From Gammaproteobacteria bacterium UBA7449 (lineage in GTDB: Bacteria > Pseudomonadota > Gammaproteobacteria > Pseudomonadales > Pseudohongiellaceae): DNA of 31,748 bases. Location of the stretch: NCBI GenBank assembly GCA_002477465.1, contig DLPV01000010.1, positions 1 through 31,748 of the forward strand. The letters run 5' to 3'. Numbering within the stretch: the stretch's first letter is position 1; each line of letters opens with the position of its first letter. The notes under the pieces were generated by a model, which worked only from the letters and a program-made list of their open reading frames with translations, was not told the origin of the DNA and did not search any database. A program made the position numbers and the translations under genes. Of the stretch, positions 16,927 through 24,587 are shown in pieces.

Positions 16927-16958
16927 GGAATTTCAACTTGTTCGAGTAGCTGTGCCGG

Positions 16959-18050
16959 CTAACTAACCCAATGCCGATCATGAAACCTTAGAAGTTCAAC
17001 ACCACGAGCCTCGTAGAACAGAAACGGATTGTGGTCCACGGTAGGCGCGAACAACCGATCAGTTTGCACGCCTAAACCGTCAAGGTAATCCACATATTCA
17101 AGAATGGCCGCGTAGTTAAAGCCTCTCTCACCTCCCCAGATCATGATGTGCAATGTTCGTTCATTTGAATTGTTGGCATAGAGCTCGGCGAGACTATAGG
17201 CATCATTTCCGGCACCAAAATCCAATGCAGCCGCATCCGCACCCTGGCGGGTGTCGACCTCCACACCACCGTTTGTCTGAATCTGTTTTTCGACAGCGTA
17301 ACCAGCACCACCGGGCGCCGCAGACACAAACAACTCCGGGTACTTGAACATGATGCGTGTGACGCCCCGCCCACCTTGCGAAAACCCCTGCAACGCGCGG
17401 CCATCGCGCGCTGCGATGGTACGATAGGTGGCATCTATATGAGGAATAAGTTCCTTTATAAAGACATCTTCGCCCGGTGATTGGGCATAGTTGTAATGGC
17501 TTACCTCGCCGCCATTCACCCAGACGAATATCAACGGGCTTACTGAGCCCGATTGAACCGCCTCATGGACATGATCAACCAGATCAATGCTCAGAGATTC
17601 ATTTCCAGGTCGACCACCATGTAAATAGTAAATGACCGGGTAACGTTTCGACGAGGCTGTGGCAGACGCATAGTCCGAAGGCAGATAAATGTTGTAACCC
17701 ACATCCTCATCAAGGCGTTCACTGTAAAACGTTTCATGACTGAGACCAGGGTGAACCTGCGAAGGGTCTTCTGGAGGGTTGCTCCACCGAAAGGGTTGTG
17801 TCGTTCGGACAATAAAAGTGAGCAATTCAGAGTGTTCTGCAATGCCATCGCCATTGGCATCAAGTAGCGAGAACATACCTTCAAAGCCCTCTTCCTCCGA
17901 CAATACACCATCATCGTTGGCATCCAGATTTTCGATCAGTTGGCTTACCACCATGGTCGCGATGAGATTAGTTCGTTCATCCCAAACCCAATAGAAGCCG
18001 GCGGCCAAAACGACCAACAGCGGCAATAACCATTTGAAGATGGCATTCAT
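16959..18050 (-). CDS. membrane-anchored EF-hand esterase
   Basis: A 363-residue protein with three parts. Residues 1-23 form a signal or anchor helix. Residues 40-80 hold two EF-hand loops, DANDDGVLSEEE (43-54) and DANGDGIAEHSE (64-75), with acidic side chains at the calcium positions. The remainder (about 95-363) is a putative-esterase domain (feruloyl esterase D-like): YLHGGRPGNESL (142-153), IPHIDATYRT and the nucleophile Ser224 in GFSQGGRGVTR, with HNPFLFYEARG near the end bearing the likely catalytic His. The ATG at 18050 is preferred over one at 18074 because GGGGAG precedes it and the signal then begins cleanly. It is divergent from alkB. The substrate is presumably an ester of a sugar or phenolic acid (family-based). 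Confidence 0.83.
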   Translation of the reverse strand: MNAIFKWLLPLLVVLAAGFYWVWDERTNLIATMVVSQLIENLDANDDGVLSEEEGFEGMFSLLDANGDGIAEHSELLTFIVRTTQPFRWSNPPEDPSQVHPGLSHETFYSERLDEDVGYNIYLPSDYASATASSKRYPVIYYLHGGRPGNESLSIDLVDHVHEAVQSGSVSPLIFVWVNGGEVSHYNYAQSPGEDVFIKELIPHIDATYRTIAARDGRALQGFSQGGRGVTRIMFKYPELFVSAAPGGAGYAVEKQIQTNGGVEVDTRQGADAAALDFGAGNDAYSLAELYANNSNERTLHIMIWGGERGFNYAAILEYVDYLDGLGVQTDRLFAPTVDHNPFLFYEARGVELLRFHDRHWVS

Positions 18051-18256
18051 GTTCTTCCCAATCTCCCCAATCATGTCAACACACTTCTTATATGGTTCGG
18101 ACAGGCATTACCTTTCTATCCTAAAGCGTTGCGCGGATGATCTGAAGAGGCCACATTTTCGCGCGCAACAGCCCAGAAATCTTTGATCTATAATGGTTTA
18201 TCGCCGCTCTCCAGATACGATAAACTGCCCGAACGAGCAATTAATCAGGCAAGCCC

Positions 18257-19489
18257 ATGAAACAATACACCCTAGCCACCAACTCCGGCGAAATCACTTA
18301 CACCGACCGCAAACGCTACCTCTGGCTAGCCTCCCTCTTCTACGCCCTGTTCCCCTTCGTCGGCATCGGCGCCCACGCCCTGTCCGGCAATGAGCTCTGG
18401 CTGGCCCTGCCCCTGTTTATCGCCTACGGCATGGGCCCGGTTCTGGACTGGTGGCTGGGCGAGGACGAAAACAACCCCCCAGAGGAAATCGTGCCTCTAT
18501 TAGAGGAAGACCCCTACTATCGCACGCTGACCATGCTCACGGTACCCCTGCATTTCGCCTCTTTATTAGGCGCGGCCTACTGGGCCGGCACCCAGAACCT
18601 GTCCTGGTGGGGCGTGTTGCTGCTGGCAGTCTCCGCCGGCATTGCCAATGGCCTGGGCATCAACACCGGCCACGAGCTGGGGCACAAGAAGACCCAGCTG
18701 GAGCGCAACCTGGCCAAGATCGTGTTGGCGGTGCCGGCTTATGGGCATTTCTGCATCGAGCACAATCGCGGGCATCACCGCGACGTGGCGACGCCAGAAG
18801 ATCCGGCTTCCTCGCGCATGGGTGAGAGCATCTACAAGTTTGCGAGAAGGGAGATTCCGGGGGCGTTTCGTCGCGCCTGGGCCGTTGAGGATGAACGCCT
18901 GACCCGCAAGGGCCTGTCGGTATGGAGCTGGGAGAATGAGATTCTGCAGTCCTATGCCGTCACCTTTGCCGTGCAGATCAGCCTGATCGCCGCCTTCGGT
19001 TGGATCATGCTGCCGTTCCTGGCGATTCACAATTTTCTGGCCTGGTGGCAGTTAACCAGTGCCAACTACGTGGAGCATTACGGGCTGCTGCGTCAAAAAG
19101 AAGCCAGCGGGCGCTATGAACGCTGCCAACCCCATCACTCCTGGAACAGTAATCACAAGTACACCAACCTGGTGCTGTTTCACCTGGAAAGACATTCCGA
19201 TCATCATGCCCATCCCACCCGGCGCTACCAGTCCCTGCGCAACTTCGAGGATGTGCCGCGCTTGCCGAACGGCTATAACGGCATGTTCCCGCTGGCCTAT
19301 GTGCCGCCGCTGTGGTTCAAGGTGATGGACCCGCGGCTGTTGGCCCTGCCCCATATCGATGGTGACATCACCAAGGTGAATGTGGACCCAGATGAGAAAG
19401 AGCGGCTGTATGAGAAGTATGCGCCTGCGGCGGGTTCTGATGGCGGGGCCGAGAATGAAGCTGAAGAACTGACGAACGAGGCGGCTTGA
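18257..19489 (+). CDS. alkB: alkane 1-monooxygenase
   Basis: A 410-residue integral membrane di-iron hydroxylase that oxidises n-alkanes at the terminal carbon, taking electrons from rubredoxin. Helices occupy about 20-42, 45-65, 90-110, 115-135 and 235-262. All histidine boxes are present: HELGH (139-143), EHNRGHH (168-174), NYVEHYGL (270-277) and RHSDHHAHP (312-320). Length is normal. The gene is GC-rich compared with the block before it. The stop codon overlaps the rubredoxin start (TGATG), so the two are translationally coupled. No AlkS/AraC-type regulator or rubredoxin reductase lies in the window. Confidence 0.97.
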   Translation: MKQYTLATNSGEITYTDRKRYLWLASLFYALFPFVGIGAHALSGNELWLALPLFIAYGMGPVLDWWLGEDENNPPEEIVPLLEEDPYYRTLTMLTVPLHFASLLGAAYWAGTQNLSWWGVLLLAVSAGIANGLGINTGHELGHKKTQLERNLAKIVLAVPAYGHFCIEHNRGHHRDVATPEDPASSRMGESIYKFARREIPGAFRRAWAVEDERLTRKGLSVWSWENEILQSYAVTFAVQISLIAAFGWIMLPFLAIHNFLAWWQLTSANYVEHYGLLRQKEASGRYERCQPHHSWNSNHKYTNLVLFHLERHSDHHAHPTRRYQSLRNFEDVPRLPNGYNGMFPLAYVPPLWFKVMDPRLLALPHIDGDITKVNVDPDEKERLYEKYAPAAGSDGGAENEAEELTNEAA

Positions 19490-19659
19490 TGGGTAAGGTG
19501 TTTCAGTGCCCGGACTGCGGGTATCAGTATGATGAGGACCTGGGGGATGAGCATGAGGGTTATGCGCCTGGGACTGCTTTTGAGTCGTTGTCGGATGACT
19601 TTGTTTGTCCGGATTGTTCGGTTAGGTATAAGGAGGATTTTGAGGAGGTGGCTTCTTAG
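19489..19659 (+). CDS. rubredoxin
   Basis: A 56-residue protein, MGKVFQCPDCGYQYDEDLGD then EHEGYAPGTAFESLSDDF, VCPDCSVRYKEDFEEVAS. The four iron ligands are in CPDC (7-10) and CPDC (40-43), and GYQYD and GTAFESLSDDF are the usual rubredoxin landmarks. Two deviations from the common form are Ser where Pro usually stands (SLSDD for LPDD) and Phe38 where Trp is usual. It begins inside the alkB stop codon, so it is almost certainly the electron donor to AlkB. The second half is unusually G/T-rich in codon use compared with alkB. Confidence 0.95.
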   Translation: MGKVFQCPDCGYQYDEDLGDEHEGYAPGTAFESLSDDFVCPDCSVRYKEDFEEVAS

Positions 19660-19983
19660 GTGGTCAGTAGAGAAAGGGTCAGAGTAAAAATACAGTACTT
19701 GGGTACTGTATTTTTACTCTGACCCTGTGCTTTCTCTGAAATTTCTCTGCGCCTTGGCCTGGTGTCACAAGCAGCTGTTTGTCACCCACATGTAACCTTG
19801 GAATCAAGCCTGCTATTTCTATGCTCTTTGCTTAGGTCTGACTGATTCCTCCCCAGCGCTATGCGATGCGAGTGGTTTGAGCACAAGCGAGTTTTATTTT
19901 CGTAGAAATTTAGCAAGTCTCCCGATTCAAACTAGGCTGTTATCTCAATCCTTAATTCAAAGGACTTAGATAAGGAGATAACT
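19660..19983. other. gap of 324 bp before the double-glycine peptide
   Basis: This holds the family B palindrome at 19675-19726. From 19731 to 19983 there is no supported gene; the AAGGAG of the following peptide gene is at 19972-19977. Its promoter should be here. One weak -35/-10 pair can be drawn (TTGGAA 19798, TATGCT 19820), which I do not call as a feature. Confidence 0.5.
19675..19726. repeat. family B palindromic repeat, perfect
   Basis: A perfect 24-bp inverted repeat (19675-19698 against 19703-19726) around a TTGG loop. The arms contain AGGGTCAGAGTAAAAATA, as at 10240-10289. It lies 16 bp after the rubredoxin stop and may end the alkB transcript as a hairpin. Confidence 0.95.
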
Positions 19984-20208
19984 ATGCGTGAACTTACAGA
20001 GAAGGAAATGGAGTCAGTTGCCGGTGGTGGCTATATCGCGGACACCGCTGCTGAATGGGGAGCCATTGGCACTGTTGTCGGGTATGTCGCTGACACAACA
20101 ATTGCGGGTGCGACTCGAGGCGGATTTGCTGTTGCGATGTTGGGTACGTCGTTCACGGGAGGCTATTACGTCGGCAGCCAACTCTATGATTGGTACACGG
20201 ATTCGTAG
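19984..20208 (+). CDS. double-glycine leader peptide, candidate class II microcin
   Basis: A 74-residue peptide precursor. Residues 1-15, MRELTEKEMESVAGG, have the layout of double-glycine leaders cleaved by ABC exporters with a C39 peptidase: acidic/polar helix, hydrophobic positions L4, M9 and V12, and GG at 14-15. It closely resembles the leader style of colicin V (MRxLTxxE...V.GG). The 59-residue core is Gly/Ala-rich, amphipathic, with aromatic ends (W25, YYVGSQLYDWYTDS) and no Cys, fitting a membrane-active class II microcin. A strong AAGGAG lies six bases before the ATG. A small membrane protein follows, which may give immunity. No exporter is in the window. Alternatives: a secreted signalling peptide or a non-bacteriocin GG peptide. 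Confidence 0.75.
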   Translation: MRELTEKEMESVAGGGYIADTAAEWGAIGTVVGYVADTTIAGATRGGFAVAMLGTSFTGGYYVGSQLYDWYTDS

Positions 20209-20230
20209 CTCGGTTAGAAGAGAAACAGTG

Positions 20231-20517
20231 ATGACAGAAAAAAAGCACAATTCCTTGCCTGCATACTGCTTGCAATGAGCGTTTTCGGTTTCGTGAATTC
20301 TATTTTCTTCGATCAGAGCATCTTTTTCGCGCTCACTTCGATTGCCGGAATCTTCACATTCTTATTCGCCTTCGAAAACCCCAAGCTCCTGCTGTCCAGC
20401 TCCTGGAAAGAGTTCGGTGAGCGCGTGGATGTTGCAACCGGGAAAGAAAAGATAACCGGAACACCGTGGTATTACGCCACGGTGTTCTTTGCGGTCTTGT
20501 ACATCATGCTTGTTTAA
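20231..20517 (+). CDS. small membrane protein, candidate immunity protein, -1 frameshift needed
   Basis: The main frame (20275-20517) gives an 80-residue membrane protein whose first ATG lies in the middle of a hydrophobic helix. The same frame is open upstream to 20218 but has no usual start codon there. An ATG at 20231 in the neighbouring frame gives MTEKK; a -1 shift on A AAA AAG (20239-20245, correct phase) then continues AQFLACILLAMSVFG into the main frame, producing a 95-residue protein with three helices (about 7-25, 30-47 and 80-95). It starts 22 bp after the peptide stop, as immunity genes commonly do. The ribosome binding site is weak. If no shift occurs, the 20275 start makes a shorter protein. 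Confidence 0.65.
20239..20245 (+). promoter_or_regulatory. candidate -1 frameshift site A AAA AAG
   Basis: The heptamer is in the phase required for -1 slippage (GAA AAA AAG read from the ATG at 20231) and is the one used in E. coli dnaX. It lies in a run of seven A residues (20238-20244), so transcriptional slippage or a sequencing error would have the same effect. I see no strong downstream hairpin. Confidence 0.5.
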
Positions 20518-20613
20518 GCCTTGCTTGATAACAAAGCTCTAACAAGCGGTTGGTGATTGTGCGTCGACAGCGCTGTCAACTAATGCTGGCTACGCAGGAT
20601 TCAAACCAGAACT

Positions 20614-21804
20614 TTAAGCAATCCGACTAATCTCATAAGTAATTCCATCCTCCCCGCTGCCAGTCACACCGTTTTGTGAGCTGAAGTACATGCGCTGGTG
20701 GCTGGGATCAAACGCCGGGCCGCAGATTTCGGAATCATCTTGCCCAACTATTTGCAGCAAGGGCAACAGATCCCCGTCTGGTGTAATGGTGACGATCTGC
20801 ATGTTGCCGCCGTCTTCGGCCACCAGCACATCGCCGGCGGGGGTGATCACCAGATTATCGACGCCGCTGATAATTGGGTTGTCGCTGCTGCGGACATCAT
20901 AGAGGATGCCGAGTTGCTGGGAGTCTGTGTCATAACGCCAAACGCGGTTATCGCCCTTGGTGGTGAAGTAGACGATGCCGTCCTGAATGCCGATGCCCTC
21001 CCCACCATTGAAGGCAAAGTAAGAAGGGACCTGGCGCCTTGTCGGAATAATATTGGCTTCCGGATCGTTAATCGCGGCCCACTCGATAAAGCGCTTACCA
21101 TCTCTTGAAACCAGGGTTGCGATTTCCAACTTGCCCTCTGACAGACCCGGCAGGCCTTCTGTAGCGGTGAAGCGGTAGAACCCTCCGTCCGGATCATCCT
21201 CGGTAAGATAGATATGGTCATTGGCGAGATCGACGGCGGCGGCTTCATGCTCAAAAGTGCCAAGGGCAGCGCGCAGCTGTGCGGGTTTGTTACCACTGGG
21301 GTCGCACTCATAAACCTGTCCTTCTGCAAATTCTTCGCAGCTTAGCCAGGTGCCCCAGGGTGTTGGGCCACCGGCGCAGTTGCGGCTGGTGTTCTGGCAG
21401 ATAGGATAGCTGTCTATCAATTCAGCGTTGGCATTGAAACGCAATGCGCCCACCCCGCCGCGCCCGGAATTCTCCTCAGAGTTGGACACATAGATCCAGC
21501 CGCCATCATCGGTGCCGAAACAGGCACCCCCATCCGGTGAAGCATGCCAGCGATATGCGGATGAAGTCACCGCGGGTTGTCCAGAACGGGCCACGATGCG
21601 GGACTGAAAGCCGGCGGGCAACATGATGCCGTTGGCGTCGGGGGCTTGCAGTGGTCCCACCTTGCCTAGCCGATAAAAGGCCGCGTCTGACTCAGCACCA
21701 TGGCTCAGAGTAGAAAGGCCGCCAGTTGCAACGAAGCTGGCACCAGCCAGGCCGAGTTGCAGAAATTGCCTGCGCTGCAGGGCTTTATCAGTTTGAATTT
21801 TCAT
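20614..21804 (-). CDS. PhoX/DUF839 family Tat-exported protein
   Basis: A 396-residue exported beta-propeller of the DUF839/PhoX family. PhoX is a calcium- and iron-dependent alkaline phosphatase in several bacteria. The Tat signal is seen as QRRQFLQLGLAG (10-21) with cleavage after about residue 37. Family landmarks follow: SSAYRWHASPDGGACF, NSEENSGRGGVGALRF, NCAGGPTPWGTWLSCEE, LGTFEHEAAAVD, LTEDDPDGGFYRF, FNGGEGIGIQDG and GPAFDPSHQRMYFSSQ. At 396 residues it is a shorter member than classical PhoX (about 600), so phosphatase activity is uncertain. It is convergent with the small membrane protein and divergent from the DUF885 gene. Confidence 0.88.
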   Translation of the reverse strand: MKIQTDKALQRRQFLQLGLAGASFVATGGLSTLSHGAESDAAFYRLGKVGPLQAPDANGIMLPAGFQSRIVARSGQPAVTSSAYRWHASPDGGACFGTDDGGWIYVSNSEENSGRGGVGALRFNANAELIDSYPICQNTSRNCAGGPTPWGTWLSCEEFAEGQVYECDPSGNKPAQLRAALGTFEHEAAAVDLANDHIYLTEDDPDGGFYRFTATEGLPGLSEGKLEIATLVSRDGKRFIEWAAINDPEANIIPTRRQVPSYFAFNGGEGIGIQDGIVYFTTKGDNRVWRYDTDSQQLGILYDVRSSDNPIISGVDNLVITPAGDVLVAEDGGNMQIVTITPDGDLLPLLQIVGQDDSEICGPAFDPSHQRMYFSSQNGVTGSGEDGITYEISRIA

Positions 21805-22005
21805 CTTTGTATTTTAACCGGGCCAGGATTGCAGTTTTTTGACAGGCATCAGCGATTGCTGGCCTTGCAAAGGGCCAGAACTTGGCGGTGAATCGCCAAT
21901 TGGATCAGAAATGCAGGCCGAGTTTATTGTATGATTCCTCTTCTGAGCACTCTCATATATTTGCGCTTAATTAGCGCCGCTCAAGCAGCCTTTTTGTGCG
22001 AAACA

Positions 22006-22017
22006 TCAGGATCCTGA
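22006..22017. promoter_or_regulatory. 12-bp palindrome over the DUF885 ribosome binding site
   Basis: TCAGGATCCTGA is a perfect palindrome that contains the AGGA likely to serve as ribosome binding site and ends two bases before the ATG at 22019. It could sequester the site or be an operator. Confidence 0.35.
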
Positions 22018-22018
22018 A

Positions 22019-23860
22019 ATGAAACACACGATTTACCTCTCGGCCGCGCTACTACTGGCGGCCTGCAGTGAGCCAGCGGTCGAGACTCCTCCCGCAGCAG
22101 AACAGATGGCGACAGCCTCGGTTTCAGAAACCGAGCGCATCAATGCCTGGTTCGAGGAAAAGAACGAGGAGCAACTGCAGTTCAGCCCGATTCAGCTCAC
22201 CGTCCTGGGCCGCAAGGAATTGTATGACCAGGTCGACGATATGTCGGTTGCGGCTGCCCAGGAACAGCTGGACTGGATGGCTGCCACAGTAAGCGAGCTG
22301 GAGCAGCAGTTTGATTCCGACGCGCTGGATTTTGAGGCGAAGACTTCATATGACCTGTGGGTATTCCAATACGAACAGGCACGCGACAATTTCGAATTCA
22401 ACAACCAGGAATATGTGTTCGAGCAGATGGGCGGCGTACATTCCCAGCTGCCGGTCATCCTGATGAATTACCATCAGGTGGAATCTCTGTCAGACATGGA
22501 GGCCTATATTAGCCGCATTGGTGGGGTTGCGCGCGCACTGGGGCAGCAACTGGAGTGGGCACAAAACAATGCCGAACGCGGTGTGCGTCCGCCCCGCTAC
22601 GCCTATGAATTTGTCAGAGACGCATCCAGCGGCCTGACCCAGGGCCAACCTTTTGATGATGCGGAGAATGACTCGGCGGTATGGAACGATGCCAAGACCA
22701 AGATCGATGCGCTGGTCAGTGCGGAGACAATCGACGCAGCCACGGCCGAAGATCTGCGAGCTCGGGCTCGCACTGCGCTGGATAACGAGTTCTTACCCGC
22801 TTACCAGGAACTGATCTCTTGGTTAGATCAAGACATTAACAACGCGCCGGCAGAGCCGGTGGGTGTGAGCACTCTGCCAAATGGCGCTGCCTTCTATAAC
22901 CAGATGCTGCGCTCCTACACCACCACCGACCTCACCGCTGACGAGATTCATCAGATTGGTCTGGACGAAGTTGCCCGGCTGCGCGCGGAGATGATCGCGA
23001 TCAAAGACGCTGTTGAATTTGATGGAGACCTGTCTGAATTCTTTCAGTTTGTCTCCACCGATGAGCAGTTTTTCTACAGCAATGATGATGCGGGTCGGCA
23101 GCGCTATCTGGATGAGTCCACGGCATTTATCGATAACATGAAGGCATTGCTGCCCGAATATTTTGGCATCCTGCCGAAGGCGGATCTCGTGGTGAAGCGA
23201 GTTGAGCCTTTTCGCGAACAGGATGGTGCAGCTGCGCACTATTTTGGCAGCAGCCCAGATGGGTCGATCCCAGGCACCTATTACGTCCACCTTTCGGATA
23301 TGTCGGCGAATCCAATTACTGAACTCGAAGCAGTTGCCTATCACGAAGGTTTGCCCGGCCATCATATGCAAATCGCCATCGCGCGTGAGCTGGAATCCGT
23401 GCCTTCGTTTAGAAGCCAGGCCGGTTTCACCGCCTATTCAGAGGGTTGGGGTTTGTACACAGAACTGCTGTCCAAGGAGATGGGTGCCTATCAGGACCCT
23501 TACTCAGACTTTGGGCGTCTGGTAGGTGAGATGTGGCGCGCAGTGCGCCTGGTAGTAGACACCGGCATTCACGCAATGGGTTGGACCGAGCAGCAGGCCG
23601 TGGACTACTTTGCCAACAATGTTTCCACACCACTGCCTAGTATCGTTTCGGAAATACGTCGCTATACCGTACTGCCGGGACAGGCAACCAGTTACAAGAT
23701 TGGCATGCTGAAAATTCTCGAGCTCAGAGAACGGGCCCGGGCACAGTTAGGCGATGACTTCGACATACGCGATTTCCACGATGCAGTACTTGGTGGAGGC
23801 GGCTTGCCCCTGGCCATTCTGGAACGGCGCATCGATAATTACATTGAGATGAGCAGATAA
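22019..23860 (+). CDS. DUF885 family lipoprotein, metallopeptidase-like
   Basis: A 613-residue exported protein. Residues 1-16 are a lipoprotein signal with lipobox LAAC (Cys16). The DUF885 domain follows. Its signature is YHEGLPGHHMQIA (H442, E443, H447/H448) and FTAYSEGWGLYTE (E475), which together look like a gluzincin-type zinc site (HExxxH-like plus a downstream Glu). GQATSYKIGMLKILELRERA and DFHDAVLGGGGLPLAILE near the C-terminus are also typical. It probably acts as a periplasmic or surface peptidase, but no substrate is known for the family in general. The following membrane gene begins 5 bp after the stop, so the two are one transcription unit. Confidence 0.9.
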   Translation: MKHTIYLSAALLLAACSEPAVETPPAAEQMATASVSETERINAWFEEKNEEQLQFSPIQLTVLGRKELYDQVDDMSVAAAQEQLDWMAATVSELEQQFDSDALDFEAKTSYDLWVFQYEQARDNFEFNNQEYVFEQMGGVHSQLPVILMNYHQVESLSDMEAYISRIGGVARALGQQLEWAQNNAERGVRPPRYAYEFVRDASSGLTQGQPFDDAENDSAVWNDAKTKIDALVSAETIDAATAEDLRARARTALDNEFLPAYQELISWLDQDINNAPAEPVGVSTLPNGAAFYNQMLRSYTTTDLTADEIHQIGLDEVARLRAEMIAIKDAVEFDGDLSEFFQFVSTDEQFFYSNDDAGRQRYLDESTAFIDNMKALLPEYFGILPKADLVVKRVEPFREQDGAAAHYFGSSPDGSIPGTYYVHLSDMSANPITELEAVAYHEGLPGHHMQIAIARELESVPSFRSQAGFTAYSEGWGLYTELLSKEMGAYQDPYSDFGRLVGEMWRAVRLVVDTGIHAMGWTEQQAVDYFANNVSTPLPSIVSEIRRYTVLPGQATSYKIGMLKILELRERARAQLGDDFDIRDFHDAVLGGGGLPLAILERRIDNYIEMSR

Positions 23861-23865
23861 AACGA

Positions 23866-24327
23866 ATGGGGTTAAGGCTACTTCCTGACAGCTTCGATAA
23901 CCAGCAGCGCGGGCACCCACTCGCGCTGTGGTTATTCTACCTTGCCACGATAGTCACCGTCGGTCGCAGCCTTGCCCACATTTTTCTTGCCGATGGTGGT
24001 GCCCAGTCCATCGCCACTGTTCCATTGGAGCAGTTCACGCCTGAGGGTGCTGCATCGGTGGTGTCAATGTTTGCTTTTTGGGGCCTGTCTCAACTGCTGC
24101 TAGCGTTCATTATGGTGCTGGTAGCGCTGCGCTATCGCAGCATGATCCCTTTAATGTATCTGTTAATTCTGCTCGAATACGGGGGGCGCATTGCCATCGG
24201 CATGATCAAGCCGCTGGCCCTGAGCGGCACTCCTCCCGGTGCAATCGGCAACCTGGTCTTCATCCTGATAGCGATGGTGGGCCTGGTTCTATCCATGCAG
24301 ACAGTTAATTCCCCGAGGGATAAATGA
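23866..24327 (+). CDS. four-helix membrane protein, partner of DUF885 gene
   Basis: A 153-residue integral membrane protein with helices at about 20-40, 65-88, 92-112 and 128-146. The segment HPLALWLFYLATIVTVGRSL and the charged pair in LLEYGGRIAIGMIKP are its clearest features. I do not recognise a characterised family. It begins five bases after the DUF885 stop, so it is probably co-transcribed and translationally linked, suggesting a related envelope role. The ATG lacks a ribosome binding site of its own, fitting coupling. Confidence 0.75.
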   Translation: MGLRLLPDSFDNQQRGHPLALWLFYLATIVTVGRSLAHIFLADGGAQSIATVPLEQFTPEGAASVVSMFAFWGLSQLLLAFIMVLVALRYRSMIPLMYLLILLEYGGRIAIGMIKPLALSGTPPGAIGNLVFILIAMVGLVLSMQTVNSPRDK

Positions 24328-24330
24328 AGT

Positions 24331-24385
24331 GTATCAGCCCACAAATTTGATACGCCTGTTACGTTTCTGATACGTCGATTTGTGG
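24331..24385. promoter_or_regulatory. interleaved inverted repeats (pseudoknot-like)
   Basis: GTATCAG (24331-24337) pairs with CTGATAC (24367-24373), and CCACAAAT (24339-24346) pairs with ATTTGTGG (24378-24385). The order a-b-a'-b' is that of an H-type pseudoknot; GTATCA can alternatively pair with TGATAC at 24348-24353. It begins three bases after the stop of the membrane gene and lies about 200 bp before the response regulator. No T-run follows. Confidence 0.4.
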
Positions 24386-24587
24386 TTCTTGGCACGACCC
24401 CTACCAAATTCACGAACTCTCGTGACCAATCTGGTTAATTTAGCAGCTCTGAACCCTCAGATTTCAGCGGCCTGCCGCAACCTTATCTTTGAAGTTTGAA
24501 CTGGTTCGCAGTTTCGTGCGCCTAATTTTCCGTTGGCACCGCAATTGCCCCTTATTTAGTGAAACCTAAAATTTAGAGGAACAAACT

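Noticed and set aside
19798..19825. TTGGAA and TATGCT as promoter for the double-glycine peptide
   Set aside because: Only four of six matches in each box in an AT-rich gap; many equal pairs can be drawn.
20530..20585. CTCTAACAAGCGG and GACAGCGCTGTC, reminiscent of an integron attC site
   Set aside because: The expected GTTRRRY end is missing and the first core does not fit RYYYAAC. The 12-bp palindrome may be a weak terminator between convergent genes, but there is no T-run or loop.
24545..24572. TTGCCC and TAAAAT as a promoter for the response regulator
   Set aside because: The transcription start would fall at or after the ribosome binding site, so it would not give a usable leader.
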